Source: an uncultured Microcaldota archaeon
GTDB taxonomy: Archaea > Micrarchaeota > Micrarchaeia > Anstonellales > Anstonellaceae
DNA length: 14,201 bases
Direction: 5' to 3'
Assembly: GCA_903923795.1 (NCBI GenBank)
Contig: CAIXYX010000079.1
Location: forward strand, 1 to 14,201
Part shown: positions 1-4,774 of the stretch, piece after piece
How positions within the stretch are numbered: position 1 is the first letter of the stretch
Layout of the letters: every line of letters begins with the position of its first letter
Translations under genes and position numbers: made by a program
Notes under the pieces: model-generated
The model's input: only the letters and a program-made list of their open reading frames with translations
Databases searched by the model: none
Told to the model about the DNA's origin: nothing

Positions 1-44
1 CGGCCACCACCACCGGCTAGGAGAGCGGGCGAATTTATCCACCT

Positions 45-60
45 CTGAGTCAGTTTAAAT
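45..60 (-). promoter_or_regulatory. Possible TATA box for a transcript leaving the window to the left
   Basis: On the minus strand there is a TATTTAAA-like box near 51-58, in AT-rich surroundings. The sequence that follows toward base 1 becomes G/C-rich and contains repeated GGTGGTGGTGG. No start codon is visible in the 50 bases left, so this could serve a gene or a structured RNA outside the window. The call rests only on the box and the change in composition. Confidence 0.25.
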
Positions 61-64
61 AGCT

Positions 65-79
65 AAAAATGCCCCAAAA
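65..79 (-). terminator. Oligo-T tract downstream of tRNA-Glu
   Basis: Read on the minus strand, the region after the tRNA 3' end contains a T4 tract (76-79) and then a T5 tract (65-69). Archaeal RNA polymerase commonly terminates at such runs without a hairpin. It is the natural end for the tRNA transcript. Confidence 0.4.
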
Positions 80-129
80 GCAACCCCGAAGAAATGCAAA
101 CCTAACCCGCCTTCGAGGTAAAATATCCT

Positions 130-284
130 TGCTCCGACCGGGATTTGAACCCGGGTTATCAGCTGGCTTCGGCGGCGGCCCGTTTCTTTTCTTTTTGGGC
201 AACGTGCACTTTTTCTTTTCTTTCCAAGAAAAGAAAAAGGGCCGTGAAAGGCTGACGTCCTTGACCGGGCTAGACTATCGGAGC
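130..284 (-). tRNA. tRNA-Glu (anticodon UUC) with an intron at 37/38
   Basis: Acceptor arms GCTCCGA (5' end at 284) and TCGGAGC pair perfectly, and the discriminator is A at 130. A CCA tail is not encoded. The D arm is GTCT...GGAC and the T arm is CCGGG-TTCAAAT-CCCGG. The anticodon stem TCAGC/GCTGA closes a CTTTCA...A loop with anticodon TTC at 248-246, hence Glu. The 5' exon is 284-245 (40 nt) and the 3' exon 164-130 (35 nt), giving a 75-nt mature tRNA. The stem halves are separated by an 80-nt intron in the canonical archaeal position after base 37. A TATA-like box lies 29-36 nt upstream. The identity is secure from the stems and anticodon; exact intron ends follow from the bulge-helix-bulge fit. 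Confidence 0.93.
165..244 (-). other. tRNA-Glu intron with bulge-helix-bulge splice motif and a long internal hairpin
   Basis: Around the splice sites, CTTT of the 5' exon pairs with GAAG of the intron (one G-U pair). It is flanked by the 3-nt bulges CAC and CCA, with outer helix TCAGC/GCTGA and inner helix GGC/GCC. Cutting after the second base of each bulge gives these boundaries. This is the strict motif used by archaeal tRNA splicing endonuclease. Inside, a 14-bp polypyrimidine/polypurine hairpin (CTTTTTCTTTTCTT, loop GGA) dominates, followed by another run of TTTC-type repeats. No open reading frame fits inside it. Confidence 0.85.
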
Positions 285-312
285 ACGGTAACAATGTTTG
301 TCGGTGTGGGAA

Positions 313-320
313 TATAAAAA
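313..320. promoter_or_regulatory. TATA-like box shared by tRNA-Glu (minus) and srp54 (plus)
   Basis: TATAAAAA on the plus strand reads TTTTTATA on the minus strand. It lies 29-36 nt from the mature 5' end of the tRNA and is centred about 33 nt upstream of the srp54 ATG. It is the only strong AT-rich box in the 65-bp divergent gap, so both genes may use it. For srp54 this predicts a very short leader (about 7 nt); no Shine-Dalgarno sequence is visible there. Confidence 0.5.
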
Positions 321-349
321 TACGAGCTACCACAATAATAGCGAAGACT

Positions 350-1687
350 ATGGACTTAGGAAAAGGCTTGCGCCAAGCCCTCGCGAAACTCACCGGCAAA
401 ACGATGGTGGACGAGGCGGCGGTCAAGGAATTTTTGCGCGACATTCAGCGCGTGCTCATCTCCAACGACGTTCCCGTCAAGCTGGTTTTCGAATTGTCAA
501 AACGCATCGAGAAGAAGGTGCTTGGTGAGGACAAATCAGCCGGCTTGAATCTGCGCGAGCAGGTCGTTCGTGCCATCCACGACGAGCTTGTGGCGCTTTT
601 AGGAGAGAAATACGAGCCTTCGCTAAAACCTCGGCGTATACTTTTGCTGGGGCTGTACGGCTCGGGTAAAACAACAACGTGCGGCAAATTGGCCCAATTC
701 TACAAGAAGAGGGGACTGTCGGTCGCCTTGGTTTGCGCCGACACAGACAGACCGGCTGCGTATCAGCAGTTGCAGCAGCTGTCAGTCAAATGCGGTGCTC
801 CATTTTATGGCATAGAGGGCGAGAAGGATGTCGGGAAAATAATCAATACCCATTTGCCAAACATAAAGGAGGACATAATCATCGTCGACTCGGCAGGGCG
901 CTCGGGATTCGATGAGGAGCTTGTGAAGCAGCTCAAAACTATTTCCGAACTCGTCAAGCCCGAGGAGAAGATACTTGTCATGTCGGCCGACATCGGCCAG
1001 ACAGCCGGGCGGCAGGCCGAGCAATTCCATACTGCAGTTGGGCTGACAGGAGTCATCATCAGCAAATTGGACGGCTCTGGCAAGGGAGGCGGCGCGCTGG
1101 CTGCTTGCCATGCTGCATCAGTGCCGGTTCTCTTCACCGGCCTCGGCGAGAAGATGGAGGATTTGGAGGCGTTCGACTCGACGAAATTCGTCGGACGCTT
1201 GCTTGGATTCCCTGACTTTGAAGCGCTGATGGAGAAAATCAAATCTGTTGCTGACACGGAAAAATTACAAGAGCAGGCGATGGACAAACTGACGCTTGGC
1301 ACGTTCTATTCACAATTGAAAGCCGCCCGAAAGATGGGCCCGTTATCGTCGGTGTTCGGCATGATGGGCATGAATGACTTGCCGGCTGATGCTATGAAGA
1401 TGTCGGAGCAGAAGCTGAAGAGATATGAGGCCATGATTTCGGCCATGACGCCCGGCGAGCGGGATGACGCGGCGCTTTTGAAAAAGCAGAAAGGGCGCAT
1501 TGAGAGAGTGGCAAAAGGCTCGGGGTGCAAACCCGAGGAAGTGCGCGAGCTGATTTCACAATTCGAGAAGATGGCCAATTTGATGCAGGGGTTCAAGAAG
1601 AATAGGGGCTTGAGGAAAAAATTGGAGAAGATGATGGGAAAGAGCGGAGTGGATATGAATAAATTGCAGGGGATGATGGGCGGTTAG
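350..1687 (+). CDS. srp54: Signal recognition particle 54 kDa protein (SRP54/Ffh GTPase)
   Basis: GTPase of the signal recognition particle: it binds signal sequences and SRP RNA and docks with FtsY at the membrane. The 445 residues match the family length. Order: N domain about 1-90; P-loop GLYGSGKTTT at 101-110; G2 region DTDRPAA at 131-137, keeping Asp131, Arg134 and Gln140; G3 DSAGR at 180-184; G4 SKLDG at 238-242 followed by KGGGA; closing motif TGLGEKMEDLEAFD at 263-276; Met-rich M domain from about 300, with an RNA-binding helix around 375-392. Oddities are Tyr103 where relatives have Gln or Asn, Asp133 in the G2 loop, and Ser181 in place of the usual Thr of DTAGR. The ATG is about 33 nt from a TATA box. 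A 39-codon gene starts right after the stop. Confidence 0.97.
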   Translation: MDLGKGLRQALAKLTGKTMVDEAAVKEFLRDIQRVLISNDVPVKLVFELSKRIEKKVLGEDKSAGLNLREQVVRAIHDELVALLGEKYEPSLKPRRILLLGLYGSGKTTTCGKLAQFYKKRGLSVALVCADTDRPAAYQQLQQLSVKCGAPFYGIEGEKDVGKIINTHLPNIKEDIIIVDSAGRSGFDEELVKQLKTISELVKPEEKILVMSADIGQTAGRQAEQFHTAVGLTGVIISKLDGSGKGGGALAACHAASVPVLFTGLGEKMEDLEAFDSTKFVGRLLGFPDFEALMEKIKSVADTEKLQEQAMDKLTLGTFYSQLKAARKMGPLSSVFGMMGMNDLPADAMKMSEQKLKRYEAMISAMTPGERDDAALLKKQKGRIERVAKGSGCKPEEVRELISQFEKMANLMQGFKKNRGLRKKLEKMMGKSGVDMNKLQGMMGG

Positions 1688-1807
1688 ATGGACGGAGAAA
1701 TTGACCCGATTTTGATAATGGCTATTATAGGAATTCTTGTGATAATAGCGTACGTGTTATTTTACGGCGGAGCAGATTTGGTAAGAAGCTTCTTCCATTT
1801 GAATTAG
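1688..1807 (+). CDS. Single-span membrane microprotein directly after srp54
   Basis: The ATG follows the srp54 TAG with no intervening base, and the frame runs 39 codons to TAG. The product begins MDGEIDPIL, has one strongly hydrophobic segment at about residues 8-27 (I, L, V, A rich), and a short tail with Arg33 and His37. The acidic start and basic tail suggest N-out/C-in topology by the positive-inside rule. I do not recognise the family: it lacks the features I would expect of Sec61-beta or SecE. The abutting start implies co-transcription and translational coupling with srp54, so a role at the targeting or insertion machinery is plausible but inferred. The alternative is a chance frame, though its composition (hydrophobic core, no rare runs) argues against that. 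Confidence 0.6.
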   Translation: MDGEIDPILIMAIIGILVIIAYVLFYGGADLVRSFFHLN

Positions 1808-1812
1808 ATTAA

Positions 1813-1841
1813 ACGAAAATTAGAAAATTAAAAGGAAAAAA
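1813..1841 (-). terminator. Multiple T-run terminator of the triple-HTH gene
   Basis: On the minus strand, T6 (1836-1841) and then several T4 tracts follow immediately after the stop codon at 1843-1845. There is no stable hairpin. Serial T-runs of this type are the usual archaeal intrinsic terminator. Confidence 0.55.
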
Positions 1842-1842
1842 C

Positions 1843-2583
1843 CTACAGCTTCTTGCTTTGCAGCGCGAGCTCCTTGTTGATCAGCTCGTCCACAACGTCT
1901 TTGGGAATCACACGCCGCCCGCCGATTTTCTCGTGCGGGATGCGGTTGCGGTCAAGGCGGCGCTCAAACGCGTTGCGCCTGATTTTCACGCCCTTGTGCT
2001 GCAAAAGCGTAATCGCAGCAGAAACATCGTGATAGTTCTGCGCCACGTGAGTCAATGCCTCCACGACGTCGCGGGGCACCCAGCGCGCGGTTCCTATCTT
2101 CAAGGAGGGCACCGTGTTCTTCTCCACGCGGCCGATGAAAGCGCGAAGATTCAGCTCCGGCTCATTCACTTTCAATTTGGTGTAAGCTTCCTTGATTGTG
2201 TAATACTCGTGGTGCAATGCAATCCAGTCGGAGATGACGGGCTTGGGCACGAGGCGCTTCTTGCCAATCTTCTCCGAGCGTATCGAGCGGCGCTCGATGC
2301 GTCCGCCGAACGCGCGGGCCGAGATGGGGATGCCGGCGCGGGCCACTTCGGTGTATGCCTCATCGACAGTGAACAGGCCGAGGTTCCGCAGGCGCTCCTT
2401 GTCGAGCTTCTCCTGCGCGTAGAGCTGGTTCGCGGTGCGCACAATCGAGCCTACGCTCTCGCGGAGGTCGGTCTCGCGGCCGGCGCGGCGGCTGCGAAGC
2501 TCCGAGGGCTTGAGGCTCTTGAGTTTGTGCACGATGGGGTCCTTTTGGGACCGGACAATAACGATACGTTTTCCTCTTGGCAT
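1843..2583 (-). CDS. Basic DNA-binding protein with three tandem excisionase/MerR-like HTH repeats
   Basis: A 246-residue basic protein. After a Lys/Arg-rich N-terminal region (1-70), three related units of about 52 residues follow. Repeat 1 is at 71-122 (FTVDEAYTEV...KIGKKRLVPK), repeat 2 at 128-180 (YTIKEAYTKL...KIGTARWVPR), repeat 3 at 184-235 (YHDVSAAITL...KIGGRRVIPK). Each shows an opening helix, an R-A/N-A-F-x-x-R-[IVL]-[ED] helix, then P-x-x-KIG-x-x-R-x-[VI]-P-[KR]. This matches the excisionase/helix-turn-helix-17 pattern, in which KIG-x-R-x-IP forms the wing. Three DNA-binding units in one chain suggest recognition of a long or repeated site. The start is set by GGTGA six bases before the ATG. 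An inverted repeat lies 40-65 nt upstream. No exact family is recognised; a regulator or chromatin-type protein is the best inference. Confidence 0.85.
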   Translation of the reverse strand: MPRGKRIVIVRSQKDPIVHKLKSLKPSELRSRRAGRETDLRESVGSIVRTANQLYAQEKLDKERLRNLGLFTVDEAYTEVARAGIPISARAFGGRIERRSIRSEKIGKKRLVPKPVISDWIALHHEYYTIKEAYTKLKVNEPELNLRAFIGRVEKNTVPSLKIGTARWVPRDVVEALTHVAQNYHDVSAAITLLQHKGVKIRRNAFERRLDRNRIPHEKIGGRRVIPKDVVDELINKELALQSKKL

Positions 2584-2589
2584 ACGGGT

Positions 2590-2594
2590 TCACC
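2590..2594 (-). promoter_or_regulatory. Shine-Dalgarno GGTGA of the triple-HTH gene
   Basis: Minus-strand GGTGA sits six bases before the ATG at 2583 and complements the conserved CACCTCC-type 3' end of archaeal 16S rRNA. It selects this start. Confidence 0.6.
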
Positions 2595-2622
2595 AGCGGG
2601 GGCGAGATTACACATTTCACCA

Positions 2623-2648
2623 TAATACATTTTTTACCATATGTATTA
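2623..2648. promoter_or_regulatory. Inverted repeat TAATACAT-N10-ATGTATTA, candidate operator
   Basis: Two perfect 8-bp arms (2623-2630 and 2641-2648) are separated by 10 bp, in the promoter region of the triple-HTH gene. A TTTTTAAC box (2659-2666, minus strand) would place the transcription start near 2634, inside the repeat. A protein bound here would therefore block initiation. Autoregulation by the HTH protein is the obvious hypothesis, but nothing in the sequence proves it. Confidence 0.5.
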
Positions 2649-2662
2649 GGGAGAGATAGTTA

Positions 2663-2703
2663 AAAAGCCTTTCGCTTTTCGGCCCGGCGGGCCTTTTCCC
2701 TCC
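2663..2703. repeat. Two adjacent small hairpins plus a GGGCC-pyrimidine motif
   Basis: AAAAGC-CTTTC-GCTTTT (2663-2679) is followed by GGCCC-GGC-GGGCC (2681-2693) and a pyrimidine tract. The segment GGGCCTTTTCCCTCC (2689-2703) resembles the start of the palindromic element at 12070 apart from a 4-base gap. It may be a degenerate copy of the same intergenic repeat, or a terminator remnant. Confidence 0.35.
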
Positions 2704-2739
2704 CATCACCCCATTCCAAATTACCACTCCAACCGCACG

Positions 2740-2747
2740 TTTAAAAA
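2740..2747 (+). promoter_or_regulatory. TATA-like box (TTTAAAAA) for the polytopic membrane protein
   Basis: The box is centred 58 nt before the ATG at 2802. The expected transcription start is near 2770, leaving a leader of about 31 nt. Confidence 0.45.
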
Positions 2748-2801
2748 GATTCGTGGTCGGCAAGAGCGTCGTACAAGCGTTTGAGAAATGGGCGAGACGA
2801 C

Positions 2802-3563
2802 ATGAATCTGCTTCAGATCATCCGCACCAGCATATCGCTCTACCGCGCCCACGCCGGCTGGTACACCCTCGCGGGCTTGGGTCTCTTCCTGACGACGACA
2901 GTTAGCATCGGCCTCATGGTGGGCGCGATTCTGTTCGATATGATAATAGCATTGTACTTCGGGACGGACGGCCAGTGGATAAAATATCCGCTCGGCGTGG
3001 CGGCCGTGCTCATGACAACGGCGTGCGGATTTATCATCTCCTCCTTCCTCCTCTTCGGCGGGCTTGGGGCGTTCGTGCATTTCTGCGCGCAGATAGGCGC
3101 GGGCGTGCGCGAGATAACCGTGCTGGGCTATCTCGAATACATCAAACGCTTCGGCGGCTCTTTCTGGCCTATCGGGATGACGCAGCTCATCACGGGCTCG
3201 GTTGTCGCCCTGCCGATTCTCATCGTCGGAGTTTGGCTCACGCCCGGATGGCTTGTGCTGACATTATTGGCAGTGTTCATCTCCATATTCGCGTTCGCCG
3301 TCGCGCAGTGGCCTTTTTGGCTTGCGTTCGGCGCGCAGGTGGTGGAGCGCAAGGGGAGCATAACGAGCCTGAAAAACGCGCTCGGGGTGAGTCTGGCCGC
3401 CCCGGCGACGACGATGGCAGGAGTGCTCATGCTGGCGGTGCTCTTCACTTTCCCCCTGCCCATGCTGATTTTCTATCCGATATACTTCTTCTTCCTGCTC
3501 GCGCCTTTTGCGGCCATATTCGGCGTGGTTTATTACGAGGCGGCGAAAGGAATGATACAGTAA
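2802..3563 (+). CDS. Polytopic (about six-span) membrane protein of unknown function
   Basis: A 253-residue hydrophobic protein starting MNLLQIIRTS. Hydrophobic segments lie near residues 21-50 (possibly one long or two), 64-92, 122-146, 150-176, 200-217 and 219-245. A polar loop at 93-121 and another at 180-198 (VERKGSITSLKNALG) separate pairs of spans. The layout, with a short amphipathic start, paired helices and an E-x-x-G-x-x-x-A/S-L-x-x-A loop, recalls the DUF4013/DUF975 type of integral membrane protein. That is an impression of architecture, not a firm match. A TTG at 2781 in the same frame would add seven residues; I prefer the ATG at 2802 because the upstream residues (RNGRDD) look like untranslated sequence. 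It converges on the prenyl synthase gene 37 nt away. Confidence 0.85.
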   Translation: MNLLQIIRTSISLYRAHAGWYTLAGLGLFLTTTVSIGLMVGAILFDMIIALYFGTDGQWIKYPLGVAAVLMTTACGFIISSFLLFGGLGAFVHFCAQIGAGVREITVLGYLEYIKRFGGSFWPIGMTQLITGSVVALPILIVGVWLTPGWLVLTLLAVFISIFAFAVAQWPFWLAFGAQVVERKGSITSLKNALGVSLAAPATTMAGVLMLAVLFTFPLPMLIFYPIYFFFLLAPFAAIFGVVYYEAAKGMIQ

Positions 3564-3574
3564 GAAATAGAACC

Positions 3575-3600
3575 AAAAAAGAGCCGGATGAAAAAGAAGG
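3575..3600 (-). terminator. T-run terminator downstream of the prenyl synthase
   Basis: The minus strand shows T5 (3591-3595) then T6 (3575-3580) directly after the stop at 3601-3603. These runs lie in the short gap between two convergent genes. Confidence 0.5.
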
Positions 3601-4626
3601 CTAACTTTCGCGCTCGGTGATGAAGCGGGCCACCGCCTCCAATTCTTCGCGCGCCGGAGTTTTCGGCAGTTTCGATAAAGAGGAGAGCGACTCGGCCACG
3701 AGGCGGCGCGAATATGCGGATGCGTAATCTATGGAGCCGGACGATTTCAGTTTGGAGATACACCAGTCGATTTCGGCCGGCCCGGCCGCGCGGCTGCCGA
3801 GGATTTTTCGCATTTTGTCAGCATCGCTTTTCGACAGGCGGGGCAATGCATGAAGCACCATGAGCGTGCGCTTGCCCTCGCGTATGTCGCCGCCTATCTC
3901 CTTCTTGTATTTCGATTCGTCCCCAACCAAGTTGAGCACGTCGTCCTGTATCTGAAAAGCTATACCGATGCCGGTGCCATATGCAGCGAGGGCGCGCACC
4001 TGCGCAGGCGAGCCTCCGCCAAGTGTTGCGCCTACCGAGCAGGCGGCAGAGACAAGCGCAGCAGTCTTGCCGTTCGCCATGGCGAGATAATCGGCCTCGG
4101 TCAGGTTCCAGTCGTTGCGCTGGTGCCAGCCAAGCTCGCGCGCCTGTCCTTCGAGCACGGCGGTGAAAGCGGAGAGGAGGGTGCGCTCGACCGAGTCGCG
4201 GCTGCGCGGTTTCACCTCGAGCGCGGCGCGCCACACCATCATGAACAGCCCATCGCCGGCATTGAGGGCGAGCGGTGTGCCGTATGTTATGTGCAGGCAG
4301 GGTTTGCCGCGGCGCATCTGCGAGTCGTCCTCGATGTCGTCGTGAATGAGCGTGAAATTATGGAAAAGCTCGATGGCTGCTGCGGCCGGGAGGGCGTCCT
4401 CTTCCGCTCCGCCGACCGCGCTTGCGCATGAGAGGGCGAGAAGAGGCCGGAGGCGTTTTCCCCCCAGGTCGAGGAATTCCCAGAGAAGGCCGTAGACTTC
4501 AGATGGCTTGGCCGAGCGGGGGACGATGCGCGCCATCTCGGCCTCGACGAGGCCGGCACGGGAATAGAAATGCTCGAGGGATGACGCGGATGAGATGGGG
4601 GGTTTGAGAGATGACGGAGATGACAT
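3601..4626 (-). CDS. idsA: Geranylgeranyl diphosphate synthase (trans-polyprenyl synthetase)
   Basis: Head-to-tail prenyltransferase adding isopentenyl diphosphate units to allylic diphosphates; in archaea it supplies C20 chains for ether lipids. The 341 residues carry GGKRLRP at 55-61, the first Asp-rich motif DDIED at 96-100 followed by MRRGKP, and GKTA at 186-189. The second Asp-rich region is FQIQDDVLNLVGD at 224-236, with Asn in place of the last Asp, followed by GGDIREGKRT at 245-254. Phe91 lies five residues before the first motif, the position that limits product length in characterised archaeal enzymes (Phe77 of Sulfolobus GGPP synthase). C20 is therefore the likely product. A TATA-like box centred 26 nt upstream of the ATG predicts a leaderless transcript. 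The Ser/Pro-rich first 16 residues are unusual; a start at Met31 is the alternative. It diverges from the two-span protein. Confidence 0.93.
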   Translation of the reverse strand: MSSPSSLKPPISSASSLEHFYSRAGLVEAEMARIVPRSAKPSEVYGLLWEFLDLGGKRLRPLLALSCASAVGGAEEDALPAAAAIELFHNFTLIHDDIEDDSQMRRGKPCLHITYGTPLALNAGDGLFMMVWRAALEVKPRSRDSVERTLLSAFTAVLEGQARELGWHQRNDWNLTEADYLAMANGKTAALVSAACSVGATLGGGSPAQVRALAAYGTGIGIAFQIQDDVLNLVGDESKYKKEIGGDIREGKRTLMVLHALPRLSKSDADKMRKILGSRAAGPAEIDWCISKLKSSGSIDYASAYSRRLVAESLSSLSKLPKTPAREELEAVARFITERES

Positions 4627-4647
4627 GAGAGAAATGGCAACTTTGGG

Positions 4648-4656
4648 AATTATAAG
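4648..4656. promoter_or_regulatory. TATA-like box between divergent prenyl synthase and two-span protein genes
   Basis: AATTATAAG on the plus strand, CTTATAATT on the minus strand, centred at 4652. It lies 26 nt from the prenyl synthase ATG at 4626, the spacing of leaderless archaeal promoters. In the plus direction it would start transcription near 4678, giving a leader of about 97 nt for the gene at 4775. Confidence 0.5.
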
Positions 4657-4701
4657 ACTGGATGATGGCGGGGGGGAGGGTCAGGAGGAACGTGAAACTG
4701 G

Positions 4702-4723
4702 GGAGGGGGGCGCTCCCCCCTCC
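4702..4723 (+). promoter_or_regulatory. Strong G:C hairpin in the leader of the two-span protein gene
   Basis: GGAGGGGGG, loop CGCT, CCCCCCTCC: nine perfect pairs, eight of them G:C. It lies between the predicted transcription start and the Shine-Dalgarno at 4766. No T-run follows, so it is not a simple terminator; a role in RNA stability or translation control is possible. Its presence also argues that this stretch is non-coding. Confidence 0.45.
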
Positions 4724-4765
4724 GCGGTTCCGTTTCCAAAAGGATTAAAGACGGCTGCTTCGTTT

Positions 4766-4774
4766 GGAGTGGTG
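4766..4774 (+). promoter_or_regulatory. Shine-Dalgarno-like GGAGTGGTG deciding the start at 4775
   Basis: GGAGTGGTGATG resembles the full anti-16S consensus GGAGGTGAT and ends next to the ATG. It supports starting at 4775 rather than at ATGs at 4595 or 4625 in the same frame. Confidence 0.5.

Noticed and set aside
1..50. Possible SRP RNA or tRNA start on the minus strand (GCCGGTGGTGG-like sequence)
   Set aside because: Too little sequence is present to test any stem; only a promoter-like box is reported.
55..444. 129-codon minus-strand frame across the tRNA and start of srp54
   Set aside because: It reads through the tRNA gene and the srp54 start, with low-complexity composition.
1858..2625. 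255-codon open frame on the plus strand opposite the triple-HTH gene
   Set aside because: It is the antisense of a GC-rich gene with clear repeated domains, T-run terminator and Shine-Dalgarno; its own product shows no domain pattern and it has no promoter or ribosome site.
4595..4774. 60-residue N-terminal extension of the two-span protein
   Set aside because: The segment is Gly/Glu-rich low complexity, includes the G:C hairpin, overlaps the divergent promoter and the prenyl synthase start, and would bury the signal anchor inside the chain.
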